DNA of 64,000 nt from Hyperoodon ampullatus (GCA_949752795.1 OX457056.1:180754428-180818427); one strand, 5' to 3'; shown: positions 11,150 through 24,289, numbered from the stretch's first letter. Translations and numbers: made by a program. The notes: generated by a model not told the origin, from the sequence alone.

Positions 11150-11580
11150 CTGTGGCAGATTAAATTATCCGTCCCAAGTCCTCTTTTCCCTGTACTAGTA
11201 TTGTACTTCCTCATTCTTGCACACAGTGGGGAAACTCACCTCCCTTCTACTTGACCTTCAGCTTGGCCTTGTTACTTGCTTGGGCCAATAGCATGTTAGC
11301 AGAGATGATGCGAGCAAAGGCTGGACTTGCCTTGCTCTCTTGTGCTTCTTCCATTGAGGTGAGAAGAGCATGACCCAGGGAGCTGCTGGCTCCAGAGAGA
11401 TGAGAGAGAGATCTGTGGAGCAGATCCAAACTGGTCTGGAAGCCTGGAATCAATGAGGTCAGCTTATGCCAACCTACCCCAGCCAAGGCGCAGACATGGA
11501 AGGGTGATATAAATGCTTACTGCCCAAGAGATTCTGTAGGCAGCAAGAGTTGACTGAAACACAATCATTCTCTTGTTGAT
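11150..11580. repeat. Probable old interspersed repeat, family unassigned
   Basis: The sequence ('gtggcagattaaattatccg', 'cttgggccaatagcatgtta', 'ctccagagagatgagagaga') has the feel of a widespread mammalian repeat of LTR or DNA-transposon origin. I could not name a consensus. No credible open frame. Confidence 0.3.
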
Positions 11581-11745
11581 TACTTTGGTGAGACTGGAGT
11601 GGGGAGCTGAGCAGAGCTCACCTTTGAAGAGCTACATCCTTTCTCTTGCTTCACAAACCTTGCAGCTGTGGCCCCAGGTGGATGGTCTTGCCAATTCTCC
11701 TTACTGGCTGATTTTGGTCTTCCCTGGACCAGCCTTAATTTTTTT

Positions 11746-12067
11746 TAAAATTTATTTATTTATTTTTGGCTGCGTTGAGTCTTCATTGCTGCATCCGGGC
11801 TTTCTCTAGTTTGCGGCGAGTGGGGGCTACTCTTCGTTGCGGTGTGCGGGCTTCTTATTGAGGTGGCTTCTCTTGTTGCAGAGCATGGGCTCTAGGTGCG
11901 TGGGCTTCAGTAGCTGTGGCACACGGCCTCTAGAGAGCAGGCTCAGTAGTTGTGGCGCACGGGCTTAGTTGCTCCGCGGCATGTGGGATCTTCCCGGACC
12001 AGGGCTCAAACCCATGTCCCGTGCATTGGCAGGCAGATTCTTAACCAGTGCACCACGAGGGAAGTCC
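11746..12067 (-). repeat. CHR-type SINE, long form
   Basis: Full-length minus copy: 'atttatttatttatttttgg' tail, body with 'tctagtttgcggcgagtggg', and end 'ccacgagggaagtccc'. The flank 'cctggaccagccttaatt' is duplicated exactly on both sides, an 18-base target-site duplication indicating fairly recent insertion. Confidence 0.95.
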
Positions 12068-12824
12068 CTGGACCAGCCTTAATTATTGTGGGAGTGGTAA
12101 AGCTCCAAGGCCTGGGTGGTGGTAGTGGATTTAGGGGAAAAAGAGAAAAAGGCTCAGGGAGGATACCTGGGGTTGTTGTAACACAGCATCCTTCATCCTT
12201 CTTCTGCTAAAATGGTACCCTGTGTGCGTTGTCTCAGTGCTGATGGCTCAGGTGTGGTTGACCCCACCCTCTGTTTTGGAGCTGGCCTTGATTCCTCTGC
12301 AGTTCCTCTCCTGGGTGCAGTGATGGGTTCAGAAAAACACAGACACAGGGCTGATCAGGGCCAATGAGATGTAACCCCCTTTTTCCTCACAATGGTGGGA
12401 GAGAGACAGGTGCTCTTCCCAAAGGCCTTGAATATAACGCAGGAATCTTGCATGATTAGAAAAGAGCATGATGAGAACAAGATCATCTTGGAGTTGTGGT
12501 GACCAGAGATCAGAGGGAGAGAAATATTGGGTCCTGGTGACAGTTGAATCAGACCATGTCTGAAGCCAGAACACTCTTGAACTTTTCCCTTAGGTGAGTC
12601 TACAAATTCCCATTTGTACTTAAGCAAGTTTGGGTGGGTATCTGCCATTTGTAATCAAAAATCTCAAATGATACAAGATTGCCACCCGCTTTGAGTTCTC
12701 TGTGGGCCAAACTTGTAACTCAGAGTTTGTTTACCTGGCCTTATTTTCTGGACATATACCCCTCTTAGGTGAGTGTATGTGTATACATGTGTATGTGTGT
12801 TTACTGTTGGACATGGTAGAAAAA

Positions 12825-13172
12825 AAGAATTTATATAAAAAGATATTGAGCCACATCTCTACAAATGACCCATGCAGACATAAAGAATGGACATGTGGAC
12901 ACAGAGGGGGAAGGGGAGGGTGGGATGAATTGGGAGATTAGGTTTGGCATAAATACACTACCATGTGTAAAATAGATAGCTAGTGGGAACCTGCAGTACA
13001 GCACAGGGAGCTCAGCTCGGTGCTGTGTGATGACCTAGATGGGTAGGGTGGGAGCGATGGGAGGGAGGTCCAAGAGGGAGGGGATATATGTATGCATACA
13101 GCTGATTCACTTCATTGTACAGCAGAAACTAACACAGCATTGTAAAGCAATTATACTCTAATAAAAAAATAT
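12825..13172 (+). mobile_element. LINE-1 3' end, plus orientation
   Basis: Sequence such as 'gaatggacatgtggacacag', 'tagctagtgggaacctgcag' and 'aactaacacagcattgtaaa', ending 'ctctaataaaaaaatatata', is the 3' end of a cetartiodactyl-type L1. It is strongly 5'-truncated, with no ORF2 coding region left beyond the last codons. Confidence 0.8.
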
Positions 13173-13317
13173 ATATATATTGAGCCGCTGACCAAATACC
13201 ATCCCTTGAAAACTGTCTACACAAAGTACGTACTTTACTTACATTATTTTATTCATTCATTCTTCATAACCACCCTCTATAGTAGGTATTTATTTTTTAG
13301 ATTATGAAGTTTTCTTC

Positions 13318-13620
13318 TTTTCAAATCAAACAACTTTTTATTGAAGTGTAGTTGACTTACAACGTTGTGTTAGTTTCAGATGTACAGCAAAGTGGTTCAG
13401 TTTATATATATATATATATATATATTCTTTTTCAGATTCTTTTCCATTATAGGTTATTACAATATATTGAATATAGTTCCCTGTGCTACATGGTAGGTCC
13501 TTGTTGTTTATCTGTTTTACATATAGTAGTGTGTTCCCATTAATCCCAAACTCCTAATTCATCCCTCCCCCAACTCTTTCTCCTTTGGTGACCATAAGTT
13601 TGTTCTTTATGTTACAGTAG
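13318..13620 (-). mobile_element. LINE-1 3' end, minus orientation
   Basis: 'tttttattgaagtgtagttg', 'acttacaacgttgtgttagt' and 'ccctgtgctacatggtaggt' form the L1 3'UTR on the minus strand. It faces the plus-oriented L1 end at 12825-13172 with about 145 bases between them. It contains a (TA)n run at about 13403-13426. Confidence 0.85.
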
Positions 13621-13629
13621 GTATTTTTT

Positions 13630-14300
13630 TTATCAGTTAGGAATTATTTTGGCTACAGCTTACAGAAAACCTGACTAAATGTGGCTTAAACCATAAGGAG
13701 ATTTGTTACCATATTTTATTAACTTGAAGATGCCATTGATTATGAAATGTATCATTAGTACACTACCTTCTTTGCATAAGAAAAAACCGCTATCAAACTA
13801 TGAAGCAATTCTTTATTATCAAATCATTTGTGAGATGACTTGATTTTAGAGGTATTACATGTGAAAAAGAATGTGGATCTTAGAATTGGTGAAATATAGT
13901 ATTACTTAACAAGAAATTGGAGTTAGATGGCCTCAGATTTGGTTTGGCAAAGAGTATCATCCAAGACTCAGGCTCCTTGTGTCTTTCTGTTCTGCCATCT
14001 CAGCATGTGTCAGCTTAAAGTTGCAAGATTGCTACTGTAGCACCAAGCTTGGTGTTCTCTATCACACCAAGTTCAAAGGCAGAAAAAGAAGGAAGAGAAC
14101 ATGGGTGGGATGAGTGCTTCTTTCCTCACTCACTTCTCTCCTTTCATCAGAAAGCCCTCAGCATGTTGACTCTTATACATCATAGGCAAGACCCACACAC
14201 AGCCAGGCTGGTTTCAAGGGAGACAAAAAAAGCAGGTAACTGACTTTTCAGTCTTACAGTGGGAGGTGGGCAAGGGACTTCAGAAATGGCTGTCCATGTC
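13630..14300. other. Intergenic, A/T-rich, no recognisable feature
   Basis: Low-complexity-poor sequence with frequent stops in all frames and no exon or repeat I can name. Confidence 0.4.
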
Positions 14301-14304
14301 ACAG

Positions 14305-14440
14305 GGTTTTTGTTCCCATTTTATAGATAAGGAAATTAAGGCTCAAAGAACCTTAGTTATGTATCCTTAGTTATCCACCCAAGTACACATAATTAGAAAT
14401 TGGTCAACCCTAGATTTGAAGCCAGTGTTGAGTGATCCAA
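14305..14440 (-). repeat. MIR element
   Basis: 'cccattttatagataaggaa' followed by 'attaaggctcaaagaacctt' is the MIR core read on the minus strand ('cctcatctgtaaaatggg' in the forward sense). Ancient, so boundaries are loose. Confidence 0.65.
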
Positions 14441-16548
14441 AGTCCATGTTCTTTTCCTTGTACCATGAATCATCTGTATGTTAAAGACCCACAGTGAGAA
14501 ACTTCAAACACAGAGAAGATAAATAATAAGGTATGTATTTGAATGCAAACACTGTACAACCCGACTATCAGTGGATAAAAGAGATAAGGGTTTACTGTTC
14601 TTGGGTAGCAAGCAGCTCAGAGATTAGCAGCCTAGGGAAAGGCAGCCACTCAAGGATTTCATTAAGATTCTAGGCTCCCTCATTCCCCTCCTTTAACTTC
14701 CTTATTGTGTGGCTCTGTCTTTATGGTCACAGCATGACTGCTGCATCTTAGGACATCACATCTAGCTTTCCTTACTGATGATTCCCTCTTAAATCTCATT
14801 GATCAGAATGAGGTCACAGGGCTACTCCTAGTTACAAAGGAAACTAGGAAATGTATATTTAGCTGGGCACATTGTCATCCTGGATAAAACTGTGACTCTG
14901 TTAGGAAGAAAGAAGAAGAGAGAACTTGGGTAGCGTTTGTCGTAAGTACTGTGTGTGTACTTGGCCAGTACAGTTGGCTTTCCCTTATTCATGCAGGTGG
15001 TACAAACCTCCACTTGGGGCTTAGGCATGGATGTATGATTTACTTTGGCCAATGAAATAAATACGAGCAGAAGTGACACATACCACTTTCTAGTGGAAGC
15101 TTTAAGAGTTGGTACGTGATTCCCCATCATTTTCCATCGATGTGGTGACTGTAAAAGCATATGTCAAGAAGCCTCCAGTTGCCTGGGTTCCTGAGGAACT
15201 ATGAGGAACAGAGCTCTCTTGCCAACTTATGATGGACATAAAGCAAGAGAGAGAAATAGGCCTTTGTTTAGTTAAGACACTGATATTTTCACGAGGTTTG
15301 CTATTGCTATGTAATCTAGCCTATCCTGACACAGGTAAGCAATCAGCAGTGTCCATCATTTGGTCCTCAGGCAATATAATGATAGGATCAGCAAGAAACC
15401 AACACCCTGGCCTGAACTGGCACAAACAATGTCCCAGTTTCCCCAGAGCAAGGGCTGTTTTAGTGGCCTCATAAAAAGAATTGAGTCCATAGGTTCTCAG
15501 GCATGAGGGATGCTTGCCTATCTGGAGCAGCCATTGATGCCACATCTGAGCCCACTGACTCAGCCACCCTCCCACCAGCTAGCTCTTCAGCAGTGTCTCT
15601 ATCTCTTTGTCAAGTCTTAGAAATAGATGTGGTGAGAATCTTCCATGTATACCTGCTTCCCTCATAGAATAACAGAAACCATGTTCCCTCTTCCATCAGA
15701 TGCACTCTGTCCTAGTCAAGGGGGGCTGGGTGGGTGTGGGATGCAGATTAGGTCAATCAGATGCTCTCAATCTGAAACCTGAATCTTGAGTGGAATAATC
15801 CAGATGAATTGGAAACTGATTGGAATTTATTCTCCTGCATGCTAAAGAGATCTTCTATTAGGTTCTGCTATCTAGTCCTCAGAGCCTCACTTAGTACAGT
15901 TCTTTCTGGGCTCCCTGAAAGCATTGCACATCACCCAGAGATTATGGACCTGGAGCTGGAGGCAGTCACTGATTGAGAATCTAGGTCCCCTGTGGTCTTC
16001 TGTTGCAGTGGATATGAGTAGAGTTTTGGTGGCATATGGTAAAATTGCATTCATTATCTTAAGCAAGAATATTTTAACAAGTATGTTTATGGGAGGAAGG
16101 ATAGGAGTGGATGTCAGGTGGCCAAAGGTGCAGGTTGCAATGGATATTTGGTGTTTTTGCCTGTCCAGAATCCATTCTTGCTTCTTCTGGTGACAAAATC
16201 CATGTGTTCTCCTCTGTTCTCAGACATCTATTCTTAGGGTCGGCTGACTTCTCCTTGACTCTAGAGCTTGATCCAGACCTGGCCAGTCAGAACATTGCAT
16301 TCCTTAGACCATGGTGATGAGTGAAGAGCTGGACAGTGACTCATGTTAGTTTATTATGACTCCTTAGAATTTAAGGGGAACTGTTGAGAGTGATAATAAC
16401 AATAATACCTATTACAATAATTTAACATTATTCTCAACTCCTAAAACTCTTTTCCATGGACTTAGAGCTGTGAGAATCTAACCCAGGAGCTGCTGAGTTA
16501 ACAACGTATGGAAAGTCCAGCTAAAAGAGATGAAGAGGTGCCAGGTTC
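14440..16548. other. Intergenic stretch, one probable old repeat
   Basis: No gene seen. About 14990-15330 ('tttactttggccaatgaaat', 'taatctagcctatcctgaca') resembles a widespread old mammalian repeat, related in feel to 8640-8720. Family not assigned. Confidence 0.35.
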
Positions 16549-16907
16549 TTTTTTTTTTTTTAATAAATTTATTTATTTATTTTTGGCTGCATTGGGTCTT
16601 CGTTGCTGCTCACAGGCTTTCTCTAGTTGCAGCAAGTGGGGCGTACTCTTTGTTGTGGTGCACGGGCTTTTCATTGTGGTGGCTTCTCTTGTTGTGGAGC
16701 ATGGGCTCTAGGCACACGGGCTTCAGTAGTTATGGCATGTGGGCTCAGTAGCTGTGGCTTGCGGGCTCTAGAGCGCAGGCTCAGTAGTTGTGGCACTTGG
16801 GGCTTAGTTGCTCCGCGGCATATGGGATCTTTCCGGACCAGGGCTGGAACCCATGTCCCCTGCATTGGCAGGCGGATTCTTAAACACTGTGCCGCCAGGG
16901 AAGCTCC
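16549..16907 (-). repeat. CHR-type SINE, long form
   Basis: T-tract, 'aataaatttatttatttatt', full body with duplicated 'ctctagagcgcaggctcagt' and 'gctcagtagctgtgg' blocks, and end 'gccgccagggaagctcc'. 'gaggtgccaggttct' before and 'gaggtgccaggctct' after are the target-site duplication. Confidence 0.93.
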
Positions 16908-17071
16908 GAGGTGCCAGGCTCTGCTGACATCATTTAAGCCTCTGGATTCAGCCAAACCTGATTTTAGACTCTTGCCTTACAAGAGCCTAAGAAAAGTCCT
17001 TTGGTGCTTCACCCAATTTGAGTTGGGTTTTTGCCTCTCAAAGTCCAAAGCATACACTGGCTAATACACTT

Positions 17072-17378
17072 CTTTTTTAAAAAAATATATTTCATATTTT
17101 ATTTATTTATTTATTTATTGGCTGCATTGTGTCTTCATTGCTGCGTGCAGGTGTCTCATTTTGGTGGCTTTTGTTGTTGTAGAGCATGGGCTCTAGGTGT
17201 GCGGGCTTCCGTAGTTGTGGCGCGCAGGCTCTAGAGCACAGGCTCAGTGCAGGCTCAGTAGTTGTGGCGCACGGGCTTAGTTGCTGCGCAGCACGTGGGA
17301 TCTTCCCGGACCAGGGCTCGAACCCATGTCCCCTGCATGGCAGGCAGATTCTTAACCACTGTGCCACCAGGGAAGCCC
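17072..17378 (-). repeat. CHR-type SINE, long form
   Basis: Minus copy with 'tattggctgcattgtgtctt' and end 'gtgccaccagggaagcc'. 'tggctaataca/tacttct' is duplicated on the two sides. A short internal duplication 'caggctcagtgcaggctcag' is visible around 17240-17260. Confidence 0.93.
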
Positions 17379-17879
17379 TGGCTAATATACTTCTATGTAG
17401 AAGTACAATACTTCAGTGGTGGCACCTGCTATGCCCACAGCCCTAACAGAGGGGACAGCTAGTAGGTGGACATGTTTTAGACCACGTGGCCATTGGATGG
17501 AAGAGGGCCACATGGTCTAAAGTGCTGAGTTCATCAGCTGGGCAGGACTTGTGAGCTTTTCTTTGGCATTAAAGATCACATATGTCTATCAGATTCCTCT
17601 TGTTTGAACTGGGAAGTTGGAAAGATGGCAGGAGCAAGGCAGCTAGCTGCAGAGGAAGACACAAGAAGGATTCATTAAGAGATGCCACCAGGAGGAGCTG
17701 GGGCCTTGGTGATTCAAGGTGTCCAAGCAGCAGAAATTCTGCATCAGTAGAGGGCTCTAGTTGGTAGAAAGAGTGGAAAAGAGGAAAGTCAAGAGGTTAG
17801 ATGGTGCACTTAGCTCCAGGAAGGAAGCAATGCAGTAATGGATATTTCTGGATCTGTCTTGCTTGTTCCTGAGGACTCC

Positions 17880-17934
17880 CATGTCCCCTGCGTTGGCAGG
17901 CGGATTCTTAACCACTGCGCCACCAGGGAAGTCC
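17880..17934 (-). repeat. Truncated CHR-type SINE (tRNA-like head only)
   Basis: Only the 5' head remains: 'catgtcccctgcgttggcag', 'gcggattcttaaccactgcg', 'ccaccagggaagtcccc'. The body and tail are missing and there is no T-tract, so the copy was probably broken by a deletion. Confidence 0.85.
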
Positions 17935-17939
17935 CCACG

Positions 17940-20098
17940 AGTGAGTTTCTTTCTCAAGACTCCTAGAGAAATTCTTTATTGTATGTCATTGGCGCTAAGT
18001 GGGACACATACCTATTATCCTGAACAACCTCTGCGGCCAGGGTAATGTGATGCAGTGATTGGCTTAGGCCTCGTCATATGCTCTTCCTCCTGAGACCCAC
18101 CCAAAGCACATGGGCATGGAGGAGAGGAGAGGGTGAGTAATTTGTGGCATACAGGTTGAACTGCTGGAAGAGAAACTTCAAGTGAGATTGGCTTAAGCAA
18201 GACAGAAGTTTCTTTCTCTCTTACCTGTGTGGAGGTAAGCAGCCTGGGAGCCCAGGTTTTTTCCTATCTTGTTGCTTCACTAGCCCTAGGTATTAGGTAT
18301 CTGTGTGGTATGAGATGTTTCACCATCTCTACCACCCAGCCAGTGGGAACAGAAAAGAGAAAGAGAGGGGCTCACCCCTTCTGGTTACAGGCATTGCCTC
18401 TCCGCACTTCCGTCCTACTGGTCAGTTACTTGGCCAAACATTGCTTTCAGGAAGATAATGAAATATTGTCTTTTTTCCCCCCTGGATTTCCATGTCCCCA
18501 GATAGAAGAAGGAGATCATGACCATTAGGGGCCAGTTAGCAGTCTCATTACCAGTCTGTCCCTTTGGCCAACCAAATGTCTGTGTGCTCCATTCTCCCAA
18601 AGCTTCAAATGTCCTCTCCCCAGGGAAGACAACCCCAAAGTTCCATCCAGTGCCTGTACCCAGCTCCCAGCCTAGGATCTGGGCATGGACAGCCTGCAGT
18701 GTGGGGTCTGGATGTAGTTCTTCGTGGTGCAGTGCCCTCTAAACACATACACAAGTTAGCTGCCTCATCACACCCAATATACAACAGTTCATTAGAACAG
18801 TATAACATAGTAGGAACCCCTGTCCAGAAGAAGGGAAAATGGAAACCCCTGCAACCACTGGTTGGCTGCTGTCATCAAATCTTGGTGGGCAGAAATTGCA
18901 AAGAATCCCAGGGTGTGGAGCAAATTCCTTGGATGAAGGTCCTCTCTCCAGGACTGTTCCTTTGGGCCCTGGTGCTCCCCACTTTGTTCACTCTCTTCTG
19001 TGGCCACATCTGAAGTGGGCATTGAAGGTGCACCCCTCTTGGGGCTGCATAGTTTTTCAGCCCACTTCCTGCTGGTGTGGGTTTCATGACTTGGGGTTCA
19101 TTGCTTTGAGTCAACAATGCAGGCTGTTGCTGGCCGGGCTTGTGGTTTTTTGGGGAAACACATGTCCCTCAAAATCTTAGCTTTGGGCATGTAAGAGAAT
19201 TTAAAACTCTGGTCTTTTATTTATGAGCCTATATGATATACCTGTTCACCACCCTCTCAACTTGAGACCAGTGAAAACATTCAGCTTGGATTGGAAGGCA
19301 ATATCCTCCATCTGGTCTTTGCCAGTGAGCTAGCTGTCACTGTCACACTGAGAAGCTTTCACTGAAAGTACTTGAGAAAGACAGGGGTCCATAGTCTTGC
19401 CTCTGGCCAATACCACTTCTTCAGAAACGACTCCTATATCTGCCTCAGTTTGCGCTATAGAAGCAGTAGGATTTTTCAACCTGAAAGACTTTTCAGTTTA
19501 GGTTGTAGCCAATAGGCAGAGAGAGCTTCTCCTAGCACACCAACCCCCATCTCTGCCTGCATGCTGCCACCTCTATCCAGATTCTTCTGGCTCATGTAGG
19601 ACTTTGTTGAGAGTGGCAAGAAGCAGCCCGCAAACCTCAACATCCTGAAATTTTCAACCATTTCCCTAGAGCTACAGATGACTTTCCAAGGCACTGTTAG
19701 GAATCAGTTTATCAACTGCTTCAGTGTGGCATAACATGGGTTTCCAGCTTTCCAGCCTGCAATAATATGTATTTAGAACATATTTTACGTTTCGTTACCT
19801 GCGGCACTTCCCTTCCAGGTCAAAATTGTTGTTAATTAATAGATAGGCTTTCCTTCTGCAAGACAGCCCCCACCCCAAAGAGTGACTCAAATAGGCTAGA
19901 GGTTAATTTCTCTTTCATGTGATACTCGGTCGTAAATAGTCCAGGACTGATAGACCATGCACAGTGTTGGGATTTAGGCCCCTTCTAACTTGCTGCTCTG
20001 ACATCCCTAGGGCCCTGCCCTCATTTGAATGGTACAGACTGGCTTAATGCCATGACTTCATTCCATCAAGTGAGGAGGGAAAGGGCGAGGCACATTCT
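17940..20098. other. Intergenic stretch, nothing recognisable
   Basis: Open frames on both strands overlap around 18560-19180 (up to 149 codons), but none shows a known domain and their codon content looks random. I see no promoter, exon pair or named repeat. Confidence 0.45.
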
Positions 20099-20292
20099 TT
20101 TTTGTTGTTGTTGTTAATATTTATTTATTTGGTTGCACCGGCTTAGTTGCAGCAGGCGGGCTCCTTAGTTGTGGCATGCGAACTCTTAGTTGTGGCATGC
20201 ATGTGGGATGTAGTTCCTTGACCAGGGATCGAACCTGGGCCCCCTGCATTGGGAGCACAGAGTCTTAACCACTGCGCCACCAGGGAAGTCCC
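20099..20292 (-). repeat. CHR-type SINE
   Basis: (GTT)n-rich tail, 'taatatttatttatttggtt', 'ggcatgcatgtgggatgtag', 'gatcgaacctgggccccctg' and 'gcgccaccagggaagtccc'. 'aggcacattcttt' is duplicated at both ends. Confidence 0.93.
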
Positions 20293-20299
20293 AAGGCAC

Positions 20300-21940
20300 A
20301 TTCTTTCTGAAGGACATGACCTAGAAATGGCACTCATCACTTCTGCTAACATCTCACTGGACACAACCTAGGCCCTTGGCAGGCCTCGCAGCACCGTGCT
20401 TGGGAAATGTGGCTTTTATTCTGGGTAGTCATGTTCTTGGCTAGAGGAGTTCTATTACTATAGAAAGGGAGAATAAATATTGGGGGATGACCAGCAATCT
20501 CGGTCTGGGGGTGATCCTCCAAATGAAATGGGGGGATGGATTGCGGGGAGCAAAAAGCAACAGAGGTCTATTTATAGGCTCTCTCCTCGTGTGCCCCAGC
20601 CCCTTCCGCCTCCTTTAATCACCATGATCTAATTGTCTGTCTGTGTGTCTGTCATTGCTGTCCCTGAATCTCCCATCACAGAGGCCTTGAGGACTGGCAC
20701 TTATTAGGGACTCAGTAAAATGCTTGTGGACTAAACTGAGGTGGTAATAGGTATTCCTGGGTAAACTACCTTTCAACCCTTCCTCCCTCCCTCTTTTCCT
20801 TCCTTCCTTTGTTCCTTCAGCGAGCATCTATTAGATGCCAGGTCCCAGGGAGTCTTCTCTCTCCAGGAGGTTCTTTTCACTCGTGGATCTTATGGCTAGA
20901 AGAGTCTCTCACACTCTAGGGATATTTTTGTCTGAAAAATAAGCATATACCTTTCAACTTAGTCAGATCTCTCTCTTCCTTAGGCAATGACACATTGACA
21001 CCTTTGAACTTTCAGCGTCTCCTTTTCTGAGACTCCCAGAGTTGCTGCCCCAGTGGTCACTGTTGAGCTAGCTCAGTGTCACTTCCCCTTTAGTCTGGCA
21101 ACAGCATCTTGCATCTTCATCACCTTCTGTGACCCTGGAGGGGCTGTCAGTCATAGCACAATGTCCCCCACCCTCCCAGGAGTAGCACACGACACAGGCT
21201 GGCCAATCGAAGAGCTCCCTCCCCCTGGCCCAGGATTGTCAAGCAGGGTAAGATTTGATTTGTGGATCCAGAGACATGAGGATGTAGATTTGGGGCTGCC
21301 AGCAACCCTTGTTTCCCAAGAGGAGAGAGCCCAGGTAAAAATGACTCTAACCCAAAGGGGATCAGAGGGAAGGAGTGTGAGAGACAGAACCTTTGAATTT
21401 TGCAATGCTTGAAGCTAGATTCAGTAAGTTCTCTTCTTTGCCTAAACATTGGCCCTTTTACTCAGAGTTCAGTTCTGATCAAGGATTGGTTAATAAGCAA
21501 GTTAATTAACTCAGAGACATATGGGGAGCAATCTGATTCAGAATTTGTCTAGATTGTTATGACTTTCTTTTTATGCTTTTTCAAATTGCCTTTCCCACAC
21601 TTAACTGGCAGCAGTTTTGATGACTCACTTTCCAGAGCATTTAACCCAGTTTTCACAGGAGCAAAACTTTCTTTTCATATTCATATTCCATGGGTTCATG
21701 TGCTATTTAATTACCTTGCATAATGATAACACATATGGTTGGAATAAGTAAGTTTGGATACAAACTCAACTGACTCTTGGTAAGCCAGCAACTCAGCTGG
21801 GAGAGCAGAGGTGCCCAGCTAGCTAAAGTGTGTCCTCCTGGCTACCAGCATCCAGAAGGCTTTGTTCACCATCTTTACTGAAGGAATGGGGACCTTGACT
21901 CATTCCACAAGTTGGTTAAGCGGAGATGGGTCAAAAGCAC
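20300..21940. other. Intergenic stretch with a polypyrimidine microsatellite
   Basis: No gene is supported. A C/T-only (CCTT/CCCT)n tract lies at about 20777-20818. The flanking phrase 'agcgagcatctattagatgc' resembles the ends of old L2/MIR-type repeats. Confidence 0.4.
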
Positions 21941-21941
21941 C

Positions 21942-21943
21942 TT

Positions 21944-21978
<35 letters not shown>

Positions 21979-22107
21979 TTCATTCATTCTTATCTTTTGG
22001 CCACACCACCCGGCATGTGGGATCTTAGTTCCCCGACCAGGGATTGAACCCACACCCCCTGCATTGGAAGTGCAGAGTGTTAACCACTGGACCTCCAAGG
22101 AAGTCTC
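21942..22107 (-). repeat. CHR-type SINE with a (TTTA)n tail
   Basis: A (TTTA)n run of about 40 bases is followed by 'ccacaccacccggcatgtgg', 'gatcttagttccccgaccag' and 'acctccaaggaagtctc'. 'tcaaaagcacctttta' is duplicated on both sides. The tail acts as a tetranucleotide microsatellite. Confidence 0.93.
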
Positions 22108-22629
22108 AAAAGCACCTTTTAAAGTTTAACTCTCTAATTCTCTCGTAACTGTGAGTCTTAACTAAAACTTGTTTTTCTTTGATGAAGATTCTTTCTTTAT
22201 GATTTCTGGTTCCAAACTTGCGTGGCCCCCAATATTTCTTGGTGATCTTCTATGGCATTTCTTTGGCCAGTAGTCTCTTCCACTTTCTGCAACAACTATT
22301 TCAAACCTCCTCCTCCCTCCTTGCCCCTCCAACCTTTCCATCTTCCCCTGTCTCAGCACGTGATCTTGCGTTTTATTACACAGAGAAAACAGAACCATCA
22401 GACAAGAAAACAGAGATCAACAAACTTCTATTTCCAAACCTAGTGCCTAGGTATTACCCCATCATTTTTTCTTGCCCTCTGGTTACACAGAGAAATCGCC
22501 TGACTCCTGTTTACCGCGTTCAGGATCCCACTGGGGACCTTACACCAGCAGTGATTCCCACTCTTTCCTGTTCTTCATGCACTCCCTCTCTATGGGCCCT
22601 TCTCTCCACTGTCAAATATACTCAGTTTG

Positions 22630-22862
22630 GGGGCTTCCCTGGTGGCGCAGTGGTTGAGAGTCCGCCTGCCGATGCAGGGGACACGGGTTTATGCCCCGGT
22701 CCGGGAAGATCCCACATGCCACGGAGTGGCTGGGTCCGTGAGCCATGGCCGCTGAGCCTGCGCATCTGAAGCCTGCGCGTCCAGAGCCTGCGCTCCGCAA
22801 CGGGAGAGGCCACAACAGTGAGAGGCCGTTCTACCGCAAAAAAAAAAAAACAAACAAAAAAA
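22630..22862 (+). repeat. CHR-type SINE, younger subfamily, plus orientation
   Basis: Starts 'gggcttccctggtggcgcag', continues 'gagagtccgcctgccgatgc', then 'gtgagccatggccgctgagc' and 'gagaggccacaacagtgaga', and ends in an A-rich tail. Close relative of the copies at 6080 and 39991. Confidence 0.95.
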
Positions 22863-23332
22863 CTCTGTTACAAGGTGCAGTGATCTGTCTGTGTCTGGCC
22901 ACCCAGTCTCCATTCCTCCTTCTGGGGAAAATGCCTTGTGTGTGCGGTCCTGGTGGGTCCAGTGTGATGCTCCTAGAGATGCCTTCGGCCAGGTATTCCT
23001 CTCACCATCCAAGGACAGAGGGCATGTGGCCTTAGCTCAGTCAAATGAGCTCCTGCTTTCCTGGTTCTTTAAATCTCAAGTTGAGAGGCATACGGAAGAC
23101 AAACAACTGAAATCCTTCCTTCCAGATGGTGGGGTGGCCCTTGCTGCTGGGGTCTGCACTCACCTGGCTCCTGTCTTGAGGAACCAAGGCCAGCTCTCTT
23201 GCATTAGCTTCCATCTGGGCTCTCTGCAATCTTCCAACAAGTTCCTTTTTTCCTTAACTTAACCAGTGTCCTTTTCTGTTTCTTGAAATCAAGGAAAACC
23301 ACTACATGATGCATCATATTAAAAAGCAAACC

Positions 23333-23685
23333 AGGACTTCCCTGGTGGTGAAGTGATTAAGAATCCGCCTGCCAATGCAGGGGACACGGGTTCAAGCCCT
23401 GGTCCAGGAAGATCCCACATGCTGCGGAGCAACTAAGCCTGTGCATCACAACTACTGAGCCTGTGCTCTAGAGCCCACGAGCCACAACTACTGAGCCCAT
23501 GTACCACAACTACTGAAGCCCACGCGCCTAGAGCCCGTGCTCCGCAACAAGAGAAGCCACCGCAATGAGAAGCCCACACACTGCAATGAAAAGTAGCCTC
23601 TGCTTGCTGCCACTAGAGAAAGCCCATGCTCAACGAAGACCCAACACAGCCAAAAAAAAGCAGACCAAAAAACAGCGCCAACACC
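23333..23685 (+). repeat. CHR-type SINE, long form, plus orientation
   Basis: Starts 'ggacttccctggtggtgaag', with tRNA-like 'acgggttcaagccctggtcc', several 'cacaactactgagcc' blocks, and 'cgaagacccaacacagccaa' before the A-rich tail. One of three plus-oriented copies. Confidence 0.93.
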
Positions 23686-23699
23686 AAAAAATCTCTTTA

Positions 23700-24210
23700 T
23701 TGATCACACACCCCTTTCCAAGTGACACCTTTTTTTCCTTTCCCCTTTACGGCCATCCTTAAAAGAGTTGCCTTCACAAGCACTGTCTTCCATTTTCCCC
23801 CTTGACTCCAGTGGCTCTTGCTCCATTACCTCGTTGAAGCTGCTTGTTCTAGGCACCCGGGGTCACAGCAATGTCCTGGTTTCCCTCTTTCCTTTCTGGC
23901 TGCTCCTTCTCAGTCCTTTGCCACCTGGTTACTCACAGGTGGGTCCTAGGTCCTCTTCTCCACACTCTCCCTGAAGACCTTATCCACTCCTGTGACTTCA
24001 GAGACCCCTGTGCCCATGATGCCCAGACCTCCTGGGGAAGCCCAACCCCCAGTCCTGTATGTGCCACTCGCCTCTCCACCTGCTGTCTCACCCATCCCAG
24101 CATGCCCCCACTGAACTCCTGAGCCCACCATACCTGCTTCTCTTCTGTCAGGGTCTGAGTCTTAGGAAATGGCACTTAGCCCATGAGGTCCTAAGTCAAG
24201 CGCCTCCTCT
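23700..24210 (+). repeat. Possible LINE-2/CR1-like fragment
   Basis: C/T-rich sequence with blocks such as 'ctcttctccacactctccct' and 'gccactcgcctctccacctg' resembles the L2 3' half. The match is from general appearance only. Confidence 0.3.
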
Positions 24211-24289
24211 CTCTACCAAAGCAATCAACAAACTCCACTCCCATCCCCACCCCATGCAGTCCTAGCTTGTATCTCCAGAACAAAGGAGG